Positions 24,328 to 35,800 of a stretch of 64,000 nt of DNA are shown here, piece by piece. Every line of letters starts with the position of its first letter. Positions within the stretch are counted from its first letter, which is position 1. Origin of the DNA: Tolypocladium sp. Sup5 PDA-1 (taxonomy: Eukaryota > Ascomycota > Sordariomycetes > Hypocreales > Ophiocordycipitaceae). Made by a program: the position numbers and the translations under genes. The stretch covers positions 124,001-188,000 of the forward strand of contig JPHH03000023.1 of the NCBI GenBank assembly GCA_000750105.3, written 5' to 3'. Below the pieces are notes generated by a model, which did no database searches, was not told where the DNA came from, and worked only from the letters and a program-made list of their open reading frames with translations.

Positions 24328-24361
24328 TATCACCCTCAGATTCATATCACCCTCAGATTCC
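24328..24361. repeat. 17-base tandem duplication at a gene-fragment junction
   Basis: The 17-base unit tatcaccctcagattca occurs twice head to tail (24328-24344 and 24345-24361, last base differing). It lies between the dienelactone-hydrolase fragment and the MFS fragment, where two unrelated genes have been fused. Such a duplication is a common scar of end joining. Confidence 0.7.
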
Positions 24362-24401
24362 TCAGCTAACCACCCTATGATGTCGAAACTTTCGGGCAAG
24401 T

Positions 24402-25849
24402 TTAGCGGATGGCATTGCCGATGCAGTATGCGATGAACGCGGCAGTACCGGTGACGGACTTCTTGGTTCGGGCAGCCACATTGGACGGCAGCAGTCTCCA
24501 GAGCAGAAGTCCAGGTAGACGACCAGCCACAGTCATGAGGTAAGGACCCCATTGAGTCCACAACATGCCATCCTCCGGCAGCAGTCCTAGGGTCAACATG
24601 ACGACGAAGGCCGGAATGGTCGAGACCACCATGAGGATAACTAGGCATTCACGTTAGTCCAGCAAGTACACGGCAAACCTGGGGAAAGGATGTCACTCAC
24701 ATATGAGATTCGGCTTCTTGAGTGTTAGGATTCCAACGAACAGGAACCAAACCATGGTCACGAGGGTCTGTGGGATGGTCCCCTTGACCAGAGTCTCTAG
24801 CTTCGCGAAGCCAAAGGAGACATACCCCAGTTTACCAAAGGCCGTCGTTCCACCGTTGGGAATGGAGTTGACTATGGCTGTAACGAAGAAGAAGTAGGTC
24901 TGTGGGTCCTTGAACGTGATACAAACCTGGTCCCAACACCACTTCTTGTACTGCTGTCTGTCTATGCCGGTCTGATTGCCGACTCTAGCTGCTACGATGC
25001 GCTTCTCTTCCTTTGGCAGCCAGAGGACTTCGTTGGGCCTTCTCAAGACCAGCAGTGAGCAAAAGGACATGACGACTGTCCAGCCACCCAGGAAAATGCT
25101 GACATATCGCCACGGGCCAAAGTTGCTCGGATCTGCCTGGGCACCCTTCCCAATCTCATACATGACAAGCTGCCGTTCGAGGTACCCCAGATTATGGCGC
25201 GCAAAGTATGCTCCTGGCTAACGTAGAAAGAGGCTGTGATGAGAAGGAATGCCAGCGATATGGTGCACTCGAAGAGGCCTTGCAGGGCACGGAGCGCTAT
25301 GAGCTGGGCGAAGTTATGCGCGAAGGCAACGCGCAGAATGATGACTCCCCAGGAGAACATGCAGACGAATAGCGTCTTGTCCAAACTAAAGCGCTGAATG
25401 AGGTGGTTTCCGGGAGTTTCACCGATAAAATACGCGATGTAGAAGATGGTGGTCAGTGAGATGTGAGCCTTTACCACGCAGAGCGCAGTTTGGTGGAGCT
25501 TGGCGTGCGTCTCACTTACACGAGAATTGCTGACCGACCAGCGTAGTATCCTCCCGCAAGCCGGAAGTTGTTTGAATAGAGATTGACGGCTTGTCCGCTT
25601 GTTGGGTGCCATAACAGAACACATCAGGGGAAGGAGAACCAAGTTGATCTTTCGGAGAACACGTTTGTAGTCGGCTTCGCTGTACTCGCCGTCGGCTGCG
25701 TTGATCATGTCCAGTACGATATCTTGGAACTTGTTCTCGCCAGCGCCGCCAACAGGACTGCCGACTTCGGCGACTGCGTCCATGTTCATTTTTGCCATCT
25801 CGTTGGTCGATAAGTTGTGCTTGGTGCCTCCTGACGATGTATGAGTCAC
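24402..25849 (-). pseudogene. truncated, frameshifted MFS transporter, allantoate permease family
   Basis: A second Dal5-like transporter on the minus strand. Recognisable in order: a cytosolic N terminus ending KRVLRKINLVLLPLMC; GLREDTTLVGQQFS in another frame; IFYIAYFIGETPGNHLIQRF; LIALRALQGLFECT; MYEIGKGAQADPSNFGPW in a third frame; KEEKRIVAARVGNQTG; and after an intron (24700-24641, donor GTGAGT) the stretch from LTLGLLPEDG to TKKSVTGTAAFIAYCIGNAI. Lesions: a one-base loss after PLMCS, missing sequence after IIWGTSN, and truncation in place of the last helices, where the dienelactone-hydrolase fragment begins. It is distinct in sequence from the pseudogene at 8110-9600. Confidence 0.8.
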
Positions 25850-28800
25850 GATGTCCGACTTGAAAATAACTTGACGGAACGAGGTAATCTTAAGTATTGT
25901 AGGGCGATGGGTCCATTTCCATTTTTCGCATCAAAGAACGTCATCTTTATCCCCTTGTGTCATGAATCAAGACTTGTCCTCGAGTAATTAACAAAGCGGT
26001 CAGTTAGTCCAGGATGGTCGCGTCGGATCTAATCAATATTTGGCGTGGACTAGACTAAACCCTAAGCTATTTCCGAGCGGACTAGGGCGAACGACTACGA
26101 ATATCCTGCGAGGGTTTAAAGGAGTCTCTAGCACAGACGCGTATATCCTATTCTTCGTAGATCCTAACCCCTCTACCGGCATCTCAGAACACGACGGAGG
26201 GTACGAATAAGGCGAACTAGTAGCTTCTTGGTTTTATGCAAATGCCTCCCCCTTCGGGAACGAACCCCGCTATCTTCGTTCCCTCCTAAACTCAAGGTGT
26301 GGACATGGAGCATGTTAAGCAAAATGATCTCGAATGGTGGCGTCTGGACCTCCTCTCCGGGATATCGACCTACTGAGGTCCATATCTAATCTCTATATTA
26401 TGCCCCTACTAGCCCCCACAAAGACATTGGCCGGGCTTTTTCATACTCTTTAGTAGTTGATTAAGATGCTAGCTTCTAAGCGTTATAATACCTCGCTAGT
26501 AACCGGACCCGGATGTGTAAGTTAATTGCCGTGCTAAGAAGATCTAAGTATAGTTCAGGTGCTTTAGCCTGCCTCGATTACCGTCATTTACTATGGCGCC
26601 AAGCGCTATAGACGCAAAGAATTCCCAACTAGCACAGGGTTATCATTATTAGAGACTTATATTACTAAGCAGGTTTCGCGGACGGTATTTAAGCCTCGCG
26701 TAGAGGAGTAGCTAATAGATTATATAATACCTTATAAACTTCTATACGCACTCTTTTCGGCTACTAAGGCAATCTATAGCGGATAGGCTAGTATATCGCT
26801 TACTTACTATTACTACGTACTTAGCTAATAGCGGCTTACTAGTTTACGACATTAATATACTACCCTCCTATAGTAATATTAACGTATCTCGCATTATTAT
26901 ATATTGCTAGGGTCTAAAGCCATGCTTAGGGCAGCAAAGAAGGAGGCTTAATAGAACCGTGTAATAAATATTAATCGCGGGAACGGATTAGTAACCCTAG
27001 GTTGCGGCGTAGCGTCGCACCGGGACACCGAGGAGGAGTCGGCGACAGAGGGGCTGGATATAGCTGAAAGTGCGAACAACCTCCTTAGCGGGTAACTCGA
27101 CAACGCATTATCGCAACCCAGCCATCACTAACACATCCTAGTAAGGCATGCGTTACGCTTCGGGGCTGCTGGGAGTGCGTTGCATGTCGGTAGCCCGGGA
27201 CAATAAGTATTGCACTTCATAGCATACGGCACAGCTCTGCCTTTAGGCTGCAGTCCAAGTTACGGGCGGCTTATTGCTCGATCAACTAGACACTATTTCC
27301 ACCCTTGCCTAGGAGCGCGTCGTTTAATTTACACCTGCTGCTTTCCGGGTTATGATGCGGCTCTTACTCTAAGCGTATGGACTAATAATGTTCGTCTTCC
27401 CCCTGTTAACGGAAGGGCAATTTTGCCGTACATCGGAAGACCTTTGAACCTTCAACCAAGTTCCCCGATAAATAATCGAGCTCAAGCCATGTTCTTAGCG
27501 GGCACGTCCCATAATTATGCCTCTGAACTGCCGCGAGCTCGGCCGCCTTAAGACGGCAGTGTGCAGGACCCGAACCTAAGGGATGCAGATAGGGTTCTAC
27601 TTAGAGTCGCCTGGGCCCCCGAGTCCATACCACTGTCCGTCGTGATGCCCTCCCAGTCCTTGGATGGAGTATAAAGTAGGTTTCTTCCCCTCTTCCTTTT
27701 TATTATTATCGTAGTACCTTTAGCCGTCCTAATATCGGTAATTATATGAATGGGATACTTATTATCCGTTATTCCACCGACGGCCTGAATGCGAAGGAGG
27801 GCATAAGAGGCCTCCGGATGCCTGGTCAGCTTTTGGAGCGTAGTAGGTTATCGGTCGCCCCGATGCGTCTTCCTGAGACTGCTAATCATTTATCGCAGTG
27901 ACCAAATAATAGATGTAGCTAATAGTAGCGTATTTATGCTCTGAAAGATTATAGAGGCTTGACATCACGGTCATTCCTTTTGCTAAGCGCTAACCTCGAT
28001 GGCTGGGTGTGTTTTGGCTTCCCGGATGATCGAACTAAGCTAGCGAGCTAAGTCGTTCTGGGCTAGTACACACTAATAGCAAATTATTATCCTGGGTCGT
28101 AAAGTCCGTAAAATCTCGTCTACTAATTAGTAAGAGGATGTGTAAATGGTGAGAAGACTTATAGTAAGTAAAAACGGAGGTTTATGCATGGAATCCCCCC
28201 CGGCTAGATGTATAGGAGAACTATGCCGCGAATGGAAAGTCTATAAATTAAGTTTTTCATCAATCGAGATAGTCGAAGGTTAATTCCATAGCGCAAACGA
28301 TAGCTAACTTCCTGGCGAGCTTTATTAAGCTTTCCGTTTATTCCGTGCTACTCGTTGCATTGTTTATTAAATAGCGGACAAAATTTATCCGTCGTCATCT
28401 CTAGGATCGGAGACTAAAGCTTAAATAAAGAATATATTTAAGGCGTCTTTCGAAGACCACCTACAAACTTCAGCTCACAAACTTTCAACTGTATGTTAGA
28501 CTTATTAATATACCCATAGGTAAATCTTGAGCAATGTTCTCCTCTTATTCCACGTCGCTCTTAGAGCATAAATAGAGCAGCTGAATCCTGCCCCAGGGAC
28601 CAAAATTCACGTGCATTCAACCGTGTCAGGAAGAGACAAGACAGTAAAGACGTAAGTCTACTTGACTCTCTTAACCTGCTACTCTTGTCTTCCTAAGGCA
28701 TCTAATCAAGCCTTGGATTTGGCAATCGAAAGGACTGCCCATTTCATTAATCAGCTGAATTGGGCCTATTCAAAAAGCTCAGTACATTGATCAGAGAACC

Positions 28801-28868
28801 GTTTGTGGCTATTTGCTTCGTATTTCAGCGTGCTAATTAGACATCAGATCAAAGAAAAAGACGCTACC
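25850..28868. other. RIP-like AT-rich block without intact genes
   Basis: About 3 kb of TpA-rich, stop-rich sequence with short GC patches (around 26230-26400 and 27000-27650). The longest open frame (27210-27551) has no recognisable domain. One segment (26674-26735) recurs near 48533. The last 270 bases should contain the promoter of the lectin gene. Confidence 0.5.
26674..26735 (+). repeat. dispersed repeat fragment, copy 1
   Basis: The words cggtatttaagcc, then a GCGT-containing link, then aggag and ctaa, match 48533-48600 with scattered C/T and G/A differences. Weaker similarity further on (27000-27040 against 48938-48975) suggests both are mutated copies of one longer element of unknown type. 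Confidence 0.45.
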
Positions 28869-29846
28869 ATGGCACAGAATCTCTCGACAGTTTCCTGGTC
28901 CTCAAACCGGATCGACACCTTCGGCATTGGCACCGACAACGCCTGCCACCACAAGTGGTGGGACGGGTCCCGCTGGGGCGGCTGGGAGTCCCTCGGCGGA
29001 GCCTTCAGCAGCCCCGTCACGGCGGTGAGCTAGGGGCCGGAGCGGATCGACCTCTTCGGGCTCGGCACGGACAACGTCTGCTACCACAACTGGTGGAACG
29101 GGTCCCGCTGGGGCGGCTGGGAGTCCCTTGGCGGCGTCCTGGCCAGCTCCATCAAGGCCGTGAGCTGGGGCGCCAATCGGCTGGACCTCTTCGCCCGCGG
29201 CACCGACAATGCCTGCTACCACAAGTGGTGGGACGGCAGCCGCTGGGGCGGGTGGGAGTCCCTGGGCGGGGTGCTGAACAGCGGTGTCGAGGCCGTCAGT
29301 TGGGGCTCGAATCGGCTAGACCTGTTCGTGCTCGGGACCGATAATGCCTGCCGCCACAAATGGTGGGACGGCGCCAGATGGGGCGAATGGGAGTCCCTCG
29401 GAGGCATCTTAACCAGCCCGATCTCGGCAGTTAGCTGGGGTTCGAACCGCCTGGACCTCTTCGCCCGCGGCACTGACAACGCCTGCTACCACAAGTGGTG
29501 GGACGGCAGCCACTGGGGCGGGTGGGAGTCGTTGGGCGGGATCCTCGTTAGTTCGTTCAGCCCAGTGGCCTGGAGTTCGGACCGCCTCGATGTCTTTGCA
29601 CTGGGAACCGACAATGCATGCTACCACAAGTGGTGGAACGGGTCCCAATGGGGTGGTTGGGAGAAGCTGGGGAACAATACGTTTTTCAGTGCGATTTCCG
29701 CAGTGTCCTGGATTGCCAATCGGCTGGATCTTTTCGGAGTTGCGACGGACAAAAATGCTTGCCTGCATAAATGGTGGGACGGCGGTAGCTGGGGAGGATG
29801 GGAGTCTCTCGGAGGAATCCTGATCAGTGAGCTGAGGAACTATTAA
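28869..29846 (+). pseudogene. seven-bladed PLL-type lectin gene with one premature stop
   Basis: One frame of 326 codons encodes seven tandem units of 45-46 residues starting near 28896, 29031, 29166, 29301, 29436, 29571 and 29709. Each follows the plan W-(6)[29 protein letters not shown]. This is the repeat of the PLL (Photorhabdus lectin)-like beta-propellers, which bind fucose or O-methylated sugars; one unit forms one blade, and seven is the canonical number. No signal peptide is seen. The only lesion is TAG at 29031-29033, at the first position of blade 2, where the other blades have TGG (Trp). The change is CCA to CTA on the other strand, a CpA to TpA change as in RIP. Blade 3 onwards could still be read only by suppression. 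Product identity is firm; functionality is doubtful. Confidence 0.85.
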
Positions 29847-31012
29847 GGGAATCCTGACTCCCTGGCCGATAAATTACTAGACCTACCTAGTAGGGCAACT
29901 CGGATAGTCTGCTTTTTGCGTCGTTTCTGCTTTGCTTACAATGATTTGGGCTGTTTCGCTGCGTAACTTGTCCAACTGAATGAGAGGAGATGGCTAGGGC
30001 AAAGATTTTGTTTGCTCCTCGGTATCGGCTTTTTCCCACTGGGTTTTCCCGATACCATCACGCGAATGCGGAGGAGCTTAGTTCAGGTGCTAATAGCCGA
30101 GATTCCGAATTGCGTTTCACCGCACGAGAAGGATTTCTGCTCAAAATGCCCCGGCGCCAGCCCCAACCCACAAGACGTATATATTGTGACGGAATGGAAC
30201 CTGCCAACGGATTGTAGCCATTAAGCTTGCCGGGGCAATAGTTCGCCACCGACTCGCGCTTAAGTCACCACGACTATTTACGTGACCTAGGTGTTATTCT
30301 GTCATACCTAACCTCATGGCCTGGCTCCTTATCGTAGCCTGGCTTCCCAGTGTCAATGCCCCTGAACCTTACAGATGGCGCGGGCTTTTAGCGTTGGCTA
30401 GATGCAGGCCAACAGCAGGACACTCCGCCGATTCCCGAACGGATGAAGCGATTGCTAGGGGATTGTCAAGATGGTAGTGGCATTAATGATCGACGAGAAG
30501 CGAAGCGACCGAGATAGGCCTCCGTTGCTAGAAGTGACACCAGGCTCCGTTAGCCAGGGGTTCGAAACTTTGCCTTAATATAAATCGGCAATGCGATTAA
30601 TAATTCCTTTAGATCTTGCCGACTATTACTAACTCGCTATACCGGTGGCAATTATAATAGCAACTGCGACGACGATCGGTTAGCCGTGGATGCTAATGCC
30701 CGTAACGTCATAGATAGCTTCTATTTAGCCACGGCTCAGCGTGGCGGTCCTATTAGTCCTCCTCTAAGCCATCGCTCTAACGCGAATGCTTTTTCTTTAA
30801 GTCAACCGTTAAAGCAAACCGCCTCTCGTCTATATAACGACGCGATAATAAGGTAATCTCCCAAGAATAGCACGCTGTGGTCGCCACCGGCCGGGAATCC
30901 TCTAATAGTACCGTTCACCGGAGCGCGAGAGATAGTATAAATAGGATAGTGCAGGTCATGCGCGATATTTCGTGTAGCCCTCTTCGAAACCCTATTACTA
31001 CTATATAATCCA
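29847..31012. other. no gene recognised
   Basis: Mixed sequence with many in-frame stops. The short open frames at 29990-30249 overlap on both strands. From about 30560 it becomes TpA-rich, like the other decayed blocks. Confidence 0.4.
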
Positions 31013-31330
31013 GTGCCTAAGGACGTTTCGAGCAACGCATGGCACGGCCAACACGTAAGCAATATCTTAACGCCGCGTTATAACCTACGTAGGCGATCGA
31101 AGGCTTCTAAAGGCGATTGTAAAGAGACTTCTAATGAATATTCTCTGGGTTACATAGACGAGGATTGTAGTTGTAGTGATGATGGTATCTCTGGCAGCGA
31201 CGACGACGAAGCAGATTCCCTAAGCGTCAAAGGCAGAAGCAAAAAGGCGTTCACTAAGCGCCGCCGATGGTCCAAGCTAGAAGAAAGTTAGCTAATCGCA
31301 ATAGAAGAGGGAGAACCAGTCGGAGTCATG
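31013..31330 (+). pseudogene. possible remnant of a Myb/SANT-like DNA-binding protein
   Basis: The plus strand reads an acidic serine-rich stretch (CSCSDDGISGSDDDEADS), then a basic patch, then KRRRWSKLEES, a TAG at 31289-31291 and LIAIEEGEP. Acidic linker, basic patch, then RRW-S-x-x-E and L-x-x-x-x-EG is how several fungal Myb-like domains begin. The similarity ends there. No upstream exon is seen. This is a weak call resting on motif shape only. Confidence 0.3.
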
Positions 31331-32839
31331 GATTGCTTCCAAGCTCAATCGGACAGTGTCGGCAGTCAAACAACAATGGCGCAAAATGGGTGCACAGCGA
31401 TAGATATCACCTAGGTCAGCTTCAATGATCCAAAACGCGGCGCCGAGCCCAAACGAAATCAAAAAGGGGGCCGAGAGCGTCGTCTTGAGTCTGTTCAAAA
31501 GTACCCAACCAGGCAGGAAATTGGAAAGTGCTTCCTGACCTTGCTGTTGACGCCTCATGCTCGTCGTCAACCTTCGCTCGTCTGTCGGGGATCCGAGAGA
31601 AGATGAGGAAGATCCTTGCTTTGCGCGGGAATACGACTCGAAAACGCACCCGCCGCTTCTCCTGTGCCTGCTAGGGGTGAGGCAGGATCCTTCGCCAGCC
31701 AAGAACATCCCTCCGACAGACGTGACTGTCAGTCCCGCGTCGATTCGCCCAAGGAGCGGCGTGTTCTCCCTGTCAGTCTGCCTTGCTATTGGACGCATGA
31801 TCACACCGAACGAGATTTCCATTACGCAAGATGGGACTGTCAGCCCGCCATGACGTGGCAAGGCGCATTGGCAAATTGCTATCGGGGCGGGATCGCAAGA
31901 CTCGGTCAACCTGCCGCGGCATGGGAAGCAAGCTGAGGCGCTTGCCCGTTGTCCATCCTCGAACGGCCGGCAGCTTTCCGCGGCAGGCCTCCTGCATCAG
32001 TCCTCCTGCACGGAGAAGGATGGATGGCCTTCGCGAGCGCTGGTTCAGGCAGTCGATCTGTCAGTGCCGACTGAACCCGGTGAGGGAAACGAAGGTAACG
32101 CCGTGCTTCTTAGGCAATTGTTCGGTGCGGGGGCATGGAGGCCTTACCGACATTGCATCGATGGTGGTGTCGCGGATGGAGAGGCATCTCAGGGGCGGTT
32201 CGGGGGTACCAGCAAGCTGGAAGGCGGCCAGCTTGCTAAGGGCGTCCCGGAGACGCATACTCGACAGTTGGCCAGGGTCTTTGGCTTACACACTGCTCTT
32301 GTCTCGCCTTATCCCACGATTATGTCACATTGTCATCCTAAAGAGGGAACTCCCGTGGAGATAATATTGAAAGAGGCCAGCTGAATATATACCCCGCTCA
32401 TCATAATCCTGCACACCCCGCGTCTCCGCATGCCAATGCTGGGCCGCTCAGAGAGTTCAGAAGTCCAGTAACAATCAGCGTGGAGTCTTGTTGTTGGGCA
32501 GGCATGCATTTGAAATTGATGGAGGTACCGGTTCTTCATGACGGCTGGATATTATTAACGATTCGCAGTTGTTGGGACAGAACGGCGGAGGCACCACCGC
32601 CACCAACTTGTGCGGAAGAACGAGTAAGAACAACTCCCTTCCTCCTTCCACACCCGCGTTTCGACGCAAGGATGGAAAGGCGCATGAGTTAGGTGTTTAT
32701 TACCTACCTGATATGAATTTATATGAAGAAGCCACCCCCCCATCAATCTGCGTCAATTCGCTGCGTCGAACTCGTACTTTGATCAATTGCCACTCGTCTT
32801 GTCTCGTCTCTCGTCTTATCGTTCCGTTACCATTGCACA
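31331..32839. other. region upstream of the TcA-like gene
   Basis: No intact gene. A minus-strand frame (31292-31909) contains one hydrophobic stretch (ISFGLGAAFWII) but otherwise no known domain. The last 90 bases before 32840 are pyrimidine-rich (cgtcttgtctcgtctctcgt), the usual leader of an expressed fungal gene. Confidence 0.4.
31781..31913 (+). repeat. 133-base dispersed repeat, copy 1
   Basis: Matches 42461-42593 at roughly nine bases in ten, including gacgcatgatcac, gaacgagatt, aaggcgcattggcaaattgct and gatcgcaagactcggtcaac. Many of the differences are C/T or G/A transitions. The two copies flank the TcA-like gene on either side in the same orientation. Neither shows a recognisable domain in any frame. 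Confidence 0.75.
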
Positions 32840-35800
32840 ATGGCGGATCACGGCGTGGTCGGCCTGAGCCCCGCCTGCCTCGAGTACCTCTATCACCGTC
32901 TCGACCTCGTCATCGAGAATCCGGGCGGCGCCTACGATGACATAGTCAAATTCACCGAGGTCGTCAAGGCTACCGTGAAGAAGTCGGAGGGAGACGGCAC
33001 ACTCGACAAGGCCTGGACCTTAGTCCGTGATGCCTGCAAGGATTTGGATGAAGCCGAGGATTTCCTGGCCGAGTCGACCGCATTGCTGCCTCACGCAAAC
33101 GGCGACTGGAGGGTCATCGACTGCATGCTGAGCGACTATGGAGCACCCGCCGGGACGTTCAGGTCTGCGGAGGAGTTCCTCACGGCCGAGCCTCCGAAGG
33201 ACTACAAAAAATGCTACAATACTGTCTGGTACTCTCTGTACTCCCGACTTACTTGGTCGAAGCCGATACCCGACAGCGCGCTGTTTAAGGAATGGGACCA
33301 AGAGTACATCTCAAATCTTGAGGCGTTTTGGGGTAAGTAAGCAATCATCCCGCAACCGCACCAGCGTGACAGGGGCCCTTCTGCCGATCGACAGCACAGA
33401 GAGAGAAAGAGAGAGAGAGAGAGAGCGATGTCTACCTGGCTAACCGTACGGAGTAATCAGCGTCAATGTGGAACGTGAATGCCTCCTGTACGTTTCTCAA
33501 GATGCTGGATATGGGAGCCCCCGAATACGAGAAAGACGAAACCCTCCAGCGTATCGTCGCCGGCGGCTACAAGGTCGTCAAAACATTCCTCGACCGGGAT
33601 AGGCTGTTCAGCATCACCCGGACCGACGTGGATAGTGACCAGATGTGGATTGTAGAGGACTTCGCCCACAAGTCATTCATGGGGGGGGAATCTGATGAAG
33701 ACAAAGTTGTTTTGCTGAATTCTGACGTGACGACACTCCGGCAAATGCAGAATTTGGTTAGACTGACGGGCCAACCCACAATCGTCGCCGCGCTCATCAT
33801 CAAGGGACTCTTCACCAAGGCGAGGATCCTCGCACTGACACAGGATGAATTCGTCGATGTAGTCACATCACTTCCACACGCACCTGTCTCATATGCTCTT
33901 GCGCACAAAATCTACCAAACTCTCGGAACCTCGGATCATGACGCCAACATTGTATCAGAGGTGAAAGCCGAGCCATTCAAGAAGGCCCGCAGACGAGACT
34001 TGACGGATCCCGCCAATCCGGCCGCTCTCACCTCCCTAGACCCTAACATGGGACCGGAATCGTCTCATCCTCAGCATGCAACGGTCAAGGATCTAGTTGG
34101 AGGCGGAGATCTCATCACGCTGGACGATGGGTTGACGACCATCACGAGCCCGTCAGCCTACTTTGTCGACCTTCTTGAGCTCCTGAAGCAGACCACTGCT
34201 ACCCATGTAGGACCCGACGGCCAGTTGGCCCGAGTAGTTCTCTTCGACTTGCTCGTGGCTCGCCGACCCGACCTGCCATATCTGCAACTCTCGATAGAGA
34301 ACACCAACATCGCCATGCCTTACCTGGATCTCGTCAACGAAGTAATGACCCAGGTCATCTTCGCCAAAGATCCTAGTTCCGAATCCCCGCCTGTCTACTA
34401 CGACACCAAATTCGGCGAACAGAGCAAAGATCTCCTGGCCCAGCCCTTACACATCGATTACAATGTGTACAGGCTTATCTCCGGTACTGTGCCGATCGGA
34501 TCACTGCCCTACGATCCTCATCTTCACCGCATGCGAGTCCTCCTCCGTGCCATGGGCACCAGCCTCCTGGATCTGATGCTTAATTTCCCCTCCAAAGAGA
34601 GCCAACTGGGGTTTGAGGCCCTGTTGGCGGATGACAGGGAGCGTCTCACCCATACCGAGTTTCTGCAGATCTCGGACCAGGAAATCCGTCTGCTTATCTC
34701 GGGTCAGACAAGCGGTCCGGAAACGGTTAAAAAACTCTGGGGCTTTCCCTACTCTCTCACCCAAGCAGTCCTGCTCGAGAAACTATCCCTCGTCGAGGAC
34801 GAAGTCCTCCCGCGGGCAAGCATTGAGTTATCAGATCTCGCCCAGATCCTCGAAACCAACTACATTAACCCTGGTGCTATGAGGGAGAATGGTAATTTCA
34901 ACGAGGACATTAATTTGAAACCAGGCCCTCTAGTCATCATTGACTCGTCAGGTGATGACGGGCCGCCAGGTCTGTTGTCAAAAATGAGGCTATTGCGACG
35001 CGACAGCACGTCACCGACCTGGGACCAACTCCATAAGTTGATGATCTTCATCCGGGTTTGGAAGCACATCAACGCCCTCAGTAATAGCGGCGATTGGACC
35101 GTCGACAACCTGGATCACGCTCTGACACTGTTCCCCGACCCGTCTAGGAAGGACTTCGACTTGGTCTTGTCAAGGATCGACTCCGTGTCTCAGATCTCGG
35201 CGCTCACTGGTCTCGACATCAGCCGGGTCTTGGTTCTCTTTGGGGACTTATCTATGCCCTTGTATAGGGAGATTTTCGTCCGACACGATCTCGCTGCTAA
35301 GGATTCCGTCTTCGAGTGGAATCAAACAACCGGCATGTACCTCGGCGACAATAGCATCAAAGTAGCCGATCATCTCCCCGTTGTCCTTGCTGCTCTCCGC
35401 ATCTCATCCAAGGAATTTGCGCTTATTCTCGCACATTTGGGGACGAGCGCAAGTGACGTCTTGAACTTCACGACACTCAGCTCTTATTTGAGGACAATCT
35501 TCATCCGCGATGCCTTCGGTATCGAACTACGAGATTTAAACACCCTGGACCAATTTAGAGACGTTTTTGGCACACCCAATAACACATCCACGGACTTTCT
35601 CAAGGCTCTGAAGAAATGGCAGCGGCTCACGACGCAAGTCTTCAGTGTTGGCGAGGGCATCTTCATCGCTACCGGTCAAGATCCTGACAAGCTCGGACCG
35701 GATCCAAAGCTCGTTGTATCCATAGCGGGGACTCTGGGTTCCCAGCTCAGTCTGATCGACAACCAGTACCCAGACATCATCGAGGACGATGAGGCAACCG

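Noticed and set aside
27210..27551. 113-codon frame in the AT-rich block
   Set aside because: Amino-acid composition looks random; no start context, no domain, and the surroundings are RIP-like.
28902..29222. Long minus-strand frames opposite the lectin (also 29409-29768)
   Set aside because: Artefacts of the GC-rich tandem repeat; they repeat with the same period as the lectin blades.
33397..33425. Possible regulatory GAGA element
   Set aside because: It is a simple GA microsatellite within an intron; nothing in the sequence supports a binding role.
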